Below are positions 56,762-63,397 of a DNA stretch of 64,000 bases, one piece after another. The notes below the pieces were generated by a model. It saw nothing but the letters and a program-made list of their open reading frames with translations, made no database searches and was not told where the DNA came from. Source of the stretch: Acinetobacter sp. WCHA45 (GTDB lineage Bacteria; Pseudomonadota; Gammaproteobacteria; Pseudomonadales; Moraxellaceae); assembly GCF_002165255.2 (NCBI RefSeq), contig NZ_CP028561.1:124001-188000 (forward strand), read 5' to 3'. A program made the translations under genes and the position numbers. Positions within the stretch are counted from its first letter, which is position 1, and the number at the start of each line of letters is the position of its first letter.

Positions 56762-56866
56762 ATGAATATATTTGTTGGTGAAACCTTTACCATGCATCTG
56801 ATCATCGATCTAAAGCACGTTGTGTTCTTTAAAGAGGTATCAGCCGCCACTATTACAGGCTTATAA
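56762..56866 (+). CDS. Candidate 34-residue small protein
   Basis: The ORF starts with ATG eight bases after an AGGAG Shine-Dalgarno, the strongest ribosome-binding site in the island. The product begins MNIFVGETFTMHLIIDLKHV and ends ISAATITGL-like (VSAATITGL). It is mixed hydrophobic with no obvious membrane segment. I do not recognise it. It could be a leader peptide, a small regulator or chance. Confidence 0.35.
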   Translation: MNIFVGETFTMHLIIDLKHVVFFKEVSAATITGL

Positions 56867-57204
56867 ACACTAAAATGAGGTGTTATGACCTACATTTTCG
56901 AAGCCTATATATTTAACCACTGGTCGGATTGATTAGTCTGTTCTGGAAGTGCATCAATGGATTGAGAACAAGTTGAATAGCCGATGAGTGTGTCTATATG
57001 GGAGCTTTAGCCTCCATCATTTTATTTATAATTTTCTTAGGTTGGAGATAACTTCCGCTTCCATATCGTTGAAAGGGATAGCTTAAAAACATGATTTCCA
57101 GCAACTACTCCGTTGTGTCTATGGAGATATATTTTGTTTGAAGAGATGAAATGCTGGCTAAATGCCTATTCTTATACTTGGTTCATGTGTGTTTGCTTAG
57201 TAGG

Positions 57205-57230
57205 TTATTAATATTATTAAATATTAATAA
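57205..57230. repeat. Perfect 11-bp AT inverted repeat upstream of the rep-like gene
   Basis: TTATTAATATT (57205-57215), loop ATTA, AATATTAATAA (57220-57230). The hairpin top contains TAATATT, reminiscent of the nick-site context of HUH replication origins, though AT-rich sequence makes such matches cheap. Confidence 0.5.
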
Positions 57231-57413
57231 TAATGTGATATTGCAACTATTACAAATAACAGTATTACAGAACATCATGGTACAAACTATATGGAAATCT
57301 GAAGAGATATAATTACTCAGTTTTATTTACAGTCTCGACAAGAGTGATCACCTGTAATTCAAAACATATTTCACCTCTCTTATGTAGCGTCATAACACAT
57401 AGGAGATTAGGTC

Positions 57414-58322
57414 ATGAATCGTTACCCAACATGTAATCACTCAAAGTTAATAATCGAAATAGAGGCATTTGTTAAACGAACCATATCTGACAGACGTGCA
57501 TGGGATGGCTTTAAGCAAGAACTTGTGAGCCTCATACAGAAAATAAACTATGAATATGATGCTAGCCTATGGTATTCAGCCTATATTCAAGCTTTTCTAG
57601 AGTTGAAAAAGCAAAATACCATTTATGGCAAGGTTGACTATGCACAACTGAATAAGATGACATTTAATGAAATCAAAAATATCTTTCATCGCTTTGTACG
57701 ACATCATGAAAGGGAAGTAGATGAATTTGAAGAATCAGAGGCACATAACCGTCAGCAACTAATCACCTATATTGATCAATTAATTCAGCACTATAGCAAG
57801 CTGTTATTTGTCAGGGTGGACTTGGCTTATTTGAAAGAAGAACACGCCAATATTGATATTCGTTTATTTAGGGATGATGTCCGTAAGCTTATTGGATATA
57901 TTCAGGATGGGGACAAGTGTTTTAGTGATCTAGAGGGATATGCTTGGGCATTAGAACAAGGGGAAGAAAAAGGCTACCATTGCCATTTATTATTGATTTA
58001 TAACGGTGCAGTGAGAAAACAAGATTACTACTATGCCAATGAGGTAATTGAGCGCTGGAAGCAGATAACGCAACAAGATGGCTATGGTTTTAATTGTAAC
58101 AGTACGGAGCATAAAGAACAGTTTAGAAAGCTGGATAAACTAGGTGTTGGGATGATTTATCGAACTGATCATAAGTCTGTGGAAAATGCGAAGAGTGCAT
58201 GTTCATATTTGGTCAACCCCGAAAAGACTGATCAGTACCTACGTGTGAAACCTTATAGAATGCGTACTTTTGGCACAGGCAGCTATCGTCGTAATTATCG
58301 TCGTTATCGGAATAATTCATAA
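57414..58322 (+). CDS. Inovirus Gp2 / YagK-YfjJ family replication-type protein
   Basis: A 302-residue protein of the family annotated as inovirus Gp2 or YagK/YfjJ C-terminal domain, thought to be HUH-like replication initiators of filamentous phage and related elements. Residues 1-125 are helical. The core begins with strand KLLFVRVDLAYLKEE (about 129-143), then YAWALEQGEEKGYHCHLLLIYNG with the H189-x-H191 metal motif, helix YYYANEVIERWKQITQQ, and a later SACSYLVNPEKTDQYL segment containing a tyrosine and lysine as expected for the nicking helix. A basic tail, YRRNYRRYRNN, closes it. Preceded by AGGAG with a long leader. Catalysis is inferred from the motif. Confidence 0.78.
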   Translation: MNRYPTCNHSKLIIEIEAFVKRTISDRRAWDGFKQELVSLIQKINYEYDASLWYSAYIQAFLELKKQNTIYGKVDYAQLNKMTFNEIKNIFHRFVRHHEREVDEFEESEAHNRQQLITYIDQLIQHYSKLLFVRVDLAYLKEEHANIDIRLFRDDVRKLIGYIQDGDKCFSDLEGYAWALEQGEEKGYHCHLLLIYNGAVRKQDYYYANEVIERWKQITQQDGYGFNCNSTEHKEQFRKLDKLGVGMIYRTDHKSVENAKSACSYLVNPEKTDQYLRVKPYRMRTFGTGSYRRNYRRYRNNS

Positions 58323-58338
58323 TCTATAAATAATCTTG

Positions 58339-58400
58339 GATATGTACCATCTAGATGAGAAACATCTTCTCTTTATTGGCTTACCACAATGGTAAGCCTT
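58339..58400 (+). promoter_or_regulatory. Island box plus hairpin, copy 1
   Basis: GATATGTACCATCTAGATGA (58339-58358) contains the perfect palindrome CATCTAGATG. Nineteen bases later GGCTTACC-ACAAT-GGTAAGCC (58378-58398) forms an 8-bp stem with a 5-base loop and a TTTCTT tail. The same design recurs at 62082-62167. The hairpin may terminate the Gp2 transcript; the box may be an operator. Confidence 0.6.
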
Positions 58401-58422
58401 TCTTATTTCAGAGGTACATCTT

Positions 58423-58695
58423 ATGCAAATCAATTGTCCATATTGCCATTCAGAGCATGTGATCCGTGTTGTACAAAATAGCGGTTCACAAGCTGGCAAC
58501 CAAAGTCTGGCATCGTCAGCATCATTTGCCACGATGGGTGCTGCATTATCAAAAACCTTGCCTGTGTCCCCCTTGGTTGGAGGGATTGCTGGAGCCGTAG
58601 TCGGTGGTTTATTGGGTACAGTGTTTGGTTCTGCTTCAACCCAAACTGTGCAGACTTGCTTTCAATGCCAGCATTGTGGGCAATCCTTTTACTGA
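58423..58695 (+). CDS. Zinc-ribbon protein with central glycine-zipper membrane segment
   Basis: A 90-residue protein with a Shine-Dalgarno GAGG. Cysteine pairs sit at both ends: C5-x-x-C8 (INCPYCHSEHVI) and C79, C82, C85 (TCFQCQHCGQSFY), as in a split zinc ribbon. The centre, residues 35-70, is Gly/Ala/Ser rich with the zipper LVGGIAGAVVGGLLGTVFG, which could insert in a membrane as a hairpin. The combination would bring the termini together to form one zinc site. I know of similar small proteins in genomes of this group but no function. It converges on the exported-protein block. Confidence 0.7.
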   Translation: MQINCPYCHSEHVIRVVQNSGSQAGNQSLASSASFATMGAALSKTLPVSPLVGGIAGAVVGGLLGTVFGSASTQTVQTCFQCQHCGQSFY

Positions 58696-58699
58696 AGAA

Positions 58700-58734
58700 A
58701 GACAGGGAAGCAATTTATGCCTCCCTGTTTTTTG
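58700..58734. terminator. Terminator between zinc-ribbon gene and exported-protein block
   Basis: ACAGGGAAGC and GCCTCCCTGT arms with one mismatch, followed by six Ts; on the minus strand the tail is weaker (CTTTCTTC). Confidence 0.75.
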
Positions 58735-58749
58735 AGGGTCATAAATTCT

Positions 58750-59193
58750 TTATTTAACTGCAACAAGCATGAAGAGCCTATTACCCATTCCGTTTTTACC
58801 TTTGTCCAGAACCTTAAACTTGCCTGTTAATCGCCCCGTCTGTGTATTCCATTTTACATATGGCGAGCATCTCTGAATGCTATTCTCCGCATTTGGATTA
58901 TCAATTTTGTCACAATCGATATAGATATCATAATAGAGCTTGCCTTTAGGCGGGATATAGAATGTTGGACTTACGCCTTTATATCCATAGCTGATGTCAT
59001 CATATTCACTAGGGTCTTTAATGGTAAGGTCGAGTTGAACCAGTTTATTATTATTTTTTTGCATAAACTGTGCGAATTTAGGGTCTGATTTGGGGATACC
59101 TTTATAGCTTGGTAGTGGATTTGCATATAGGCCACATGAGGTTGCTAACAATGCACCGAGTAAAGTGGTTTTGAATACATTTATATTTTTCAT
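58750..59193 (-). CDS. Exported protein of unknown function
   Basis: A 147-residue protein with an AAGGA Shine-Dalgarno and a signal peptide: basic NVFK, hydrophobic TTLLGALLATSCGLYA, probable cleavage before NPLPSYKG. ATSC could alternatively be a weak lipobox. The mature part is beta-rich (KLVQLDLTIKDPSEYDD, KLYYDIYIDCDKIDN, KFKVLDKG) and has two cysteines (YIDCDK and QRCSPY) that could form a disulfide. I do not recognise a family. It is the last gene of a four-gene minus-strand block of exported proteins (61755 to 58750) with gaps of 33-68 bp. Confidence 0.6.
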   Translation of the reverse strand: MKNINVFKTTLLGALLATSCGLYANPLPSYKGIPKSDPKFAQFMQKNNNKLVQLDLTIKDPSEYDDISYGYKGVSPTFYIPPKGKLYYDIYIDCDKIDNPNAENSIQRCSPYVKWNTQTGRLTGKFKVLDKGKNGMGNRLFMLVAVK

Positions 59194-59251
59194 ATTTAAT
59201 TCCTTTTTGGCTGTTGACCATGCCGTTTACTCATGGCAATACGTTCGTTAT

Positions 59252-60079
59252 TTAGTACCGAGACTTCATTACGAATTCTTTGTCCTTGTCAACGAGCAGA
59301 CGTACCTCTTTAACATCGACTCCATCACAATGTAGTCTTAACTTGAAATTCTGCCCAAATTGAAGAATATTGTTTTGGTCTCCAATGATGTGAACAGGAC
59401 AATTACCTCGATTGACACTAATTTTGTTGAGTTCTACGGGATTATCTGACTCTGATGAAATAACGAGGGTGTATATAGTGGTAGATTGATTTCCAAAACT
59501 CATGTTTTGGCTTTCAATATGATAAGAAAATTGGTAATGGGGTTGTTCTTGCGCCGCTTGTTGCTCTTGATGATATTGAGCCAGTTCACCACACTCTTTT
59601 TGAATATCTGAACTTAGCCTGTTTCCATATTCAGGAAAAATCACATCATCTACCAAACAAGAATTGGCAGAACACACTAATTCGTAAACAATCGATTCCC
59701 GACCAAGATTGGCAATAACCTGACCCTGTTGATTTAAGCTATAGCTGAAATTCATTTTGGTATAGTCAGGAGCCTGTGACATCATGATAACGTCGCTATT
59801 GTATCCACAGATTTCCCCAGGAAACTGTTTGGTCATCTCTAGGATTGACTTAAATCTATCTGTGGAATAACGAGGAAGTGTGTCGTTGCCAGATTCTACT
59901 TTTTGAGTTTCAGCGTACATTTGTTTAATCGCATATAACTTCAATTGGTCAAGTCTGGAATGTTCGGCTGGTTTAGCTTCAGTTGTTTGAGGCTGTTTAA
60001 TATCAGGTTCCTGTTTACTGCAAGCGGTCAGTAGCAGGAAAGATGCTGAGATCATCCATGCCTTATTTGGCTTATTCAT
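59252..60079 (-). CDS. Lipoprotein of unknown function
   Basis: A 275-residue predicted lipoprotein. The signal sequence MNKPNKAWMISASFLLLTAC ends in a clear lipobox (LLTAC). The ATG at 60079 is preceded by GGAGGAAAGG, the reason for rejecting an ATG five codons upstream. A Pro/Glu/Gln-rich tether follows, then a helical segment (RLDQLKLYAIKQMYAETQKV) and beta-rich parts. Cysteine pairs GEICGYN and ELVCSANSCLVDD, later RGNCPVH and RLHCDG, suggest disulfides. No family is recognised. It is the third gene of the exported block. Confidence 0.6.
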   Translation of the reverse strand: MNKPNKAWMISASFLLLTACSKQEPDIKQPQTTEAKPAEHSRLDQLKLYAIKQMYAETQKVESGNDTLPRYSTDRFKSILEMTKQFPGEICGYNSDVIMMSQAPDYTKMNFSYSLNQQGQVIANLGRESIVYELVCSANSCLVDDVIFPEYGNRLSSDIQKECGELAQYHQEQQAAQEQPHYQFSYHIESQNMSFGNQSTTIYTLVISSESDNPVELNKISVNRGNCPVHIIGDQNNILQFGQNFKLRLHCDGVDVKEVRLLVDKDKEFVMKSRY

Positions 60080-60147
60080 AGACCTTTCCTCCATAAGGCA
60101 TGACGATCACCTGAATAAGCAGCACTCAGGCAATCGACAAAAATGTT

Positions 60148-60675
60148 TTAATTGGAATTTCTAACAGCACGAACATTAAATTTTTTGGCAGTCTTGTAGT
60201 AAATGGAATCACTATTGACTGTACCTTCCTCAAAATTGACTGACCACGCATAACGGTTATCACTGGCCTTTGGAGATGATGACCAATAGTCATTGATGGC
60301 AGTTGTCGGAAAAATTGTTTCATTGATGGCAGGGCTTACACAGGCTTCTTCAACCAAAGTTTGTAATTCCTTTACATTGGGCAAGCGATAACCGTTACCC
60401 AAAGCTTTGGTTTTTTGTAATGCTTCTGACCATGTATAGCTCTGTGGTGTACCGTAACATTGATTATTTGCCCACATTTGCCCTACGCTACAACGTTGCC
60501 AGATCAGACCTGTTTTAATGTCTTTCACTTCGCTGCCATTGCTACCTTCAACAATTTGGTAACGTGTGTCAGGTACAACTTTTTTGATTTGGCTGTTACA
60601 GGTTTGTGCATAAGTAGTGTGAGCCAATAAGGTACTCATAACAGTAATCAACAAAGCGTTATAAGATGCTTTCAT
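60148..60675 (-). CDS. Exported DUF1566 (Lcl C-terminal) domain protein
   Basis: A 175-residue protein with a signal peptide (MKASYNALLITVMSTLLAHTTYA, quoted in part: ITVMSTLLAHTTYA) and a single DUF1566 domain. Hallmarks are KTGLIWQRCSVGQMW, TWSEALQKTKALG, YRLPNVKELQTLVEEAC and DYWSSSPKASDNRYAWSVNF, ending FNVRAVRNSN. The domain occurs in surface adhesins such as the Legionella collagen-like protein Lcl and in many exported proteins; it is structurally of the C-type-lectin-like or formylglycine-enzyme-like group. AAGGA precedes the start. It follows the larger DUF1566 gene by 33 bp. Confidence 0.8.
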   Translation of the reverse strand: MKASYNALLITVMSTLLAHTTYAQTCNSQIKKVVPDTRYQIVEGSNGSEVKDIKTGLIWQRCSVGQMWANNQCYGTPQSYTWSEALQKTKALGNGYRLPNVKELQTLVEEACVSPAINETIFPTTAINDYWSSSPKASDNRYAWSVNFEEGTVNSDSIYYKTAKKFNVRAVRNSN

Positions 60676-60708
60676 TTTAGAATCCTTTTTTATCTTTAAG
60701 TGGTGTTG

Positions 60709-61755
60709 TTATTGGCTGGCACGTACCGCACGGATATGTCCCATATAGTCCTTGAAAGCAGGACTGGCTGCACCATCCTTAAAGTCAGACATCCATGCCT
60801 GAGTACTTTGTTTCGCACTCGTGGTTGATGACCAATAACGATCTACAACAGTCGTATTGGTAAAGATAGGATTTAAAGAGGGTTGATTTGATGAGTAATC
60901 TGTCAGATTGATCAGTTCACTACGGGTTGGTAATCGCCAGTCACTATAACCACAATAGTTAGCTTTATTCAGGGCTTCGATATAAGCAGTTGTATTACAA
61001 CTTGTTAGCGTAGAGCCACAGGTAGTCGAGCTAGCCTGCGAACCTGCATTGCCACCATTGGTTTGAGTATTCGCATTGAACCAAGAGTAACGCCAGTTGC
61101 TGTCACGTAATTTTGCATCTGCGGTTTTTTGTTCCCAGACTAAACCAGTGATCTGATCCTTGATACACTCATCATTGTTATGTTTTATCAGGCTATAGGT
61201 CATTTTTTTCCCAGCCTGAACTTCAGCATCCTGTCCTAAGCCGAGTAGTTCACCCAGATTAGATGCGTTACAAACAAGGTTATTTTTATCATTCGTACCA
61301 CACAAGGTAATACCTGTTGTCGTCAGCACTGGCAAGATGGTGGATGAAGCGGAAACAGGGAGTGCTGCAAGTGTTTTACCATTACCAGCCTGATTGGCTT
61401 CAATGGTACATACGCCAACACTAAACATTTCAACTTTTTGCTGACCAAGATCACCAGTAATACGGCAATGATCAACCGTTTTACTGGTATATGTAAGTAC
61501 TAAGCCTGCACTGGATTGAGCAGATAAAGACACTGTTTGGTCTACATTGATTGAGTTGGGTAAGGTTAGACCTGTGATGGTTTGAGCGACTTTGTCCTTA
61601 CAAATATTTCCCTCAAGATACTGGGTATTTGTACAGGTTGGAGTAGGGATTGGTTCAGGTTTTACTTCTGTAGAGTTGTTATTGCCGCCATTACCACCGC
61701 CACAAGCAGTTAATACCATAGCCCCGCAAAGGATTGATAACTTATATTTTTCCAT
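60709..61755 (-). CDS. DUF1566 lipoprotein, first gene of the exported block
   Basis: A 348-residue lipoprotein with signal and lipobox in ILCGAMVLTACGGGNGG, followed by a Gly/Asn and Pro tether (NNSTEVKPEPIPTPTC). Residues about 60-145 resemble an Ig-like bacterial surface repeat (QTITGLTLPNSINVDQTVSL, LVLTYTSKTVDHCRITG, VGVCTIEANQAGNGKTLAAL). The C-terminal half is DUF1566: DQITGLVWEQKTADAKLRDS, WFNANTQTNGG, YCGYSDWRLPTRSELINLTD, DRYWSSTTSAKQ and HIRAVRASQ. So it presents an adhesin-like domain on the outer membrane. It heads a probable four-gene operon reading leftward. Confidence 0.8.
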   Translation of the reverse strand: MEKYKLSILCGAMVLTACGGGNGGNNNSTEVKPEPIPTPTCTNTQYLEGNICKDKVAQTITGLTLPNSINVDQTVSLSAQSSAGLVLTYTSKTVDHCRITGDLGQQKVEMFSVGVCTIEANQAGNGKTLAALPVSASSTILPVLTTTGITLCGTNDKNNLVCNASNLGELLGLGQDAEVQAGKKMTYSLIKHNNDECIKDQITGLVWEQKTADAKLRDSNWRYSWFNANTQTNGGNAGSQASSTTCGSTLTSCNTTAYIEALNKANYCGYSDWRLPTRSELINLTDYSSNQPSLNPIFTNTTVVDRYWSSTTSAKQSTQAWMSDFKDGAASPAFKDYMGHIRAVRASQ

Positions 61756-62167
61756 GTTAATAGAATTCTCTTAGGGAAAAGAAGTTCTACCAAAACATTA
61801 TTATGGTGGCAGAACGAGAGAGGGTTGACAGACTGGATTGGATTGACACCAGCACACTCGAAAGTGTCCCACTCCCGTCCTACCGCAACGGGAGGAGACG
61901 AGATATACCCTCAAAATTATCCCTCAGAAAAGAATAACTCTGATGCAACCCAATAAGCGGTCTGTCAAAACCGACTGGCAATGTAGGCCAGCATGGGAAT
62001 CATAATCGCTGAAAAAGAACACGTCAATTTATTGATTCAGAAAAATTAAATGATGAACAAAATGAATTTAAACAAATTTCAGATATATACCATCTAGGTG
62101 AATCAATGTATTCAAAAGCATTTAACAACTTCTCACTTTGGCCTGCTCCCCCAGCAGGCCTTTTTTT
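61756..62167 (+). other. Hairpin-rich non-coding stretch with an orphan terminator
   Basis: No gene is visible. Stems can be drawn in series on the plus strand: ACACT-CGAA-AGTGT near 61854-61867, CTCCCGT...ACGGGAG near 61872-61894, CTGGC...GCCAG near 61974-61991, and the terminator-grade GGCCTGCT-CCCCC-AGCAGGCC at 62140-62160 with seven Ts. The GC content is higher than in the surrounding island. The terminator has no plus-strand gene within 3.4 kb upstream. A structured RNA, an origin or a packaging/transfer site are all possible. Confidence 0.5.
62082..62167 (+). promoter_or_regulatory. Island box plus hairpin, copy 2
   Basis: GATATATACCATCTAGGTGA (62082-62101) matches copy 1 (58339) at 18 of 20 positions. 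After 38 bases comes GGCCTGCT-CCCCC-AGCAGGCC with a seven-T tail, again 8-bp arms and a 5-base loop. The bases just before each hairpin also agree (CTTCTC, TTTGGC or TATTGGC). The hairpin should terminate transcription ahead of the DUF932 gene. Confidence 0.62.
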
Positions 62168-62223
62168 ATGCACAAAATCTGAATTTGCATCATGCAATTT
62201 CAATCTTTTAAAAGGAAAACCAT

Positions 62224-63294
62224 ATGGCACATTTAGTTGAAACTATGGCATTTGTAGGACAAACCCCTTGGCATGGCCTAGGCAATGAACTCACACCAAA
62301 CCAACCCATTGAGGTCTGGGCACAACAGGCAGGCATGGACTGGCGCATTGAGTCTTCGGATGTTAGCTACATGGCACAAAATGAAAAAGGGCAGAGCATC
62401 ATCATGCCGTTTGAGGAACAACGGGTGCTGTACCGCTCTGATACCCATGCACCTTTATCCGTCGTTAGCCAACGCTTTCAGGAAGTACAGCCCATGGAAA
62501 TCCTGCATTTCTACAAAGACCTGACTGAACAATCAGGTTTTGAACTGGAAACCGCAGGGGTACTGAAAGGTGGCAAGAAATTCTGGGCACTAGCTAAAAC
62601 AGGACAAAGCTCAGCTTTAAAAGGCAAGGATATCAGTAATGGCTACATTTTATTGGCAACTGCCTGTGATGGAACCCTTGCCACCACAGCACAATTTACT
62701 TCGATTCGTGTGGTGTGTAACAACACTTTAGCGATTGCACTCAAAGCACACAACAGCACAGCGAACAATGCTGGTGTGGTCAAGGTTCCCCACAGTACCC
62801 GATTTGATGCAGAGAAAGTGAAACAGCAACTCGGCATCTCGGTTCGTGCATGGGATGAGCACATGTATGAAATGAAACAACTCAGCCAGCGTAAAGTGAC
62901 ACAGCAGGAAGCCGCAGCCTATTTTGATGCAGTGTTTAACAATACCAGCCTGAGTATTGCCGAGCAGGATGAAAGTATTGTCCAGTTCTACCGTAATGCA
63001 GCAATGCCAAATCAAGTACCAGTAATATCCACAACGAACAAAGCTGACAATAAAACTGAACCCAATGGGCGTGCCATGTCCAAGGTGATGACCATGTTTA
63101 ATGGACATGGGCGAGGGGCTGAACTTAGCTCAGCCAAGGATACCGCCTACGGTTTGTTGTGCAGTATCACGGAATTTGTTGACCACGAGCGTCGAGCCAT
63201 GAGTCAGGACTACCGTCTTGATTCGGCTTGGTTCGGTGCGGGTGCAGTTGTTAAACAGCGTGGACTGGAACAGGCCTTAAGAATGATTGCCTAA
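62224..63294 (+). CDS. DUF932 protein (phage/plasmid type)
   Basis: A 356-residue protein of the DUF932 family found on plasmids and phages. The family opening HLVETMAFVGQTPWHGLGNE is intact, then SDVSYMAQNEKGQSIIMPFE, RVLYRSDTHAPLSVVSQRFQ, GFELETAGVLKGGKKFWALA and the central VVCNNTLAIAL motif with the conserved Cys-Asn-Asn. The C-terminus NGRAMSKVMTMFNGHGRGAE and RAMSQDYRLDSAWFGAGAVV completes it. Function is unknown. AAGGA gives a strong ribosome-binding site. A tetraloop hairpin terminator (63331-63359) separates it from the nuclease gene. Confidence 0.9.
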   Translation: MAHLVETMAFVGQTPWHGLGNELTPNQPIEVWAQQAGMDWRIESSDVSYMAQNEKGQSIIMPFEEQRVLYRSDTHAPLSVVSQRFQEVQPMEILHFYKDLTEQSGFELETAGVLKGGKKFWALAKTGQSSALKGKDISNGYILLATACDGTLATTAQFTSIRVVCNNTLAIALKAHNSTANNAGVVKVPHSTRFDAEKVKQQLGISVRAWDEHMYEMKQLSQRKVTQQEAAAYFDAVFNNTSLSIAEQDESIVQFYRNAAMPNQVPVISTTNKADNKTEPNGRAMSKVMTMFNGHGRGAELSSAKDTAYGLLCSITEFVDHERRAMSQDYRLDSAWFGAGAVVKQRGLEQALRMIA

Positions 63295-63330
63295 ATTAGC
63301 CTAAGCAAACTTAACTCAAATTTATTTTCT

Positions 63331-63360
63331 AAAGCTGCATCTTCGGATGCAGCTTTTTTA
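63331..63360 (+). terminator. Terminator after DUF932 gene
   Basis: AAGCTGCATC-TTCG-GATGCAGCTT: 10-bp stem closed by a stable TTCG tetraloop, then Ts. Confidence 0.87.
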
Positions 63361-63397
63361 TGCCGCAAATTTCCATTTTACCCACTAGGACAGTCCA

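Larger units (their letters stand above)
56640..57413 (+). other. 774-bp non-coding leader of the Gp2 gene with tiny ORFs and an AT palindrome
   Basis: No gene of normal size is visible. A 34-codon ORF at 56762-56866 has a strong GAGGAG Shine-Dalgarno and is listed separately. A further 15-codon ORF at 56885 also has a GAGG. TGAGC/GCTCA forms a small stem at about 56720-56737. At 57205-57230 TTATTAATATT-ATTA-AATATTAATAA is a perfect 11-bp inverted repeat. Long leaders with AT-rich palindromes suit a replication origin or a regulated rep promoter. Confidence 0.5.

Noticed and set aside
62728..63108. Long minus-strand ORF inside the DUF932 gene, and similar antisense ORFs inside uvrA, aceE and guaB
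   Set aside because: Shadows of strongly coding genes; no motifs or ribosome-binding sites.
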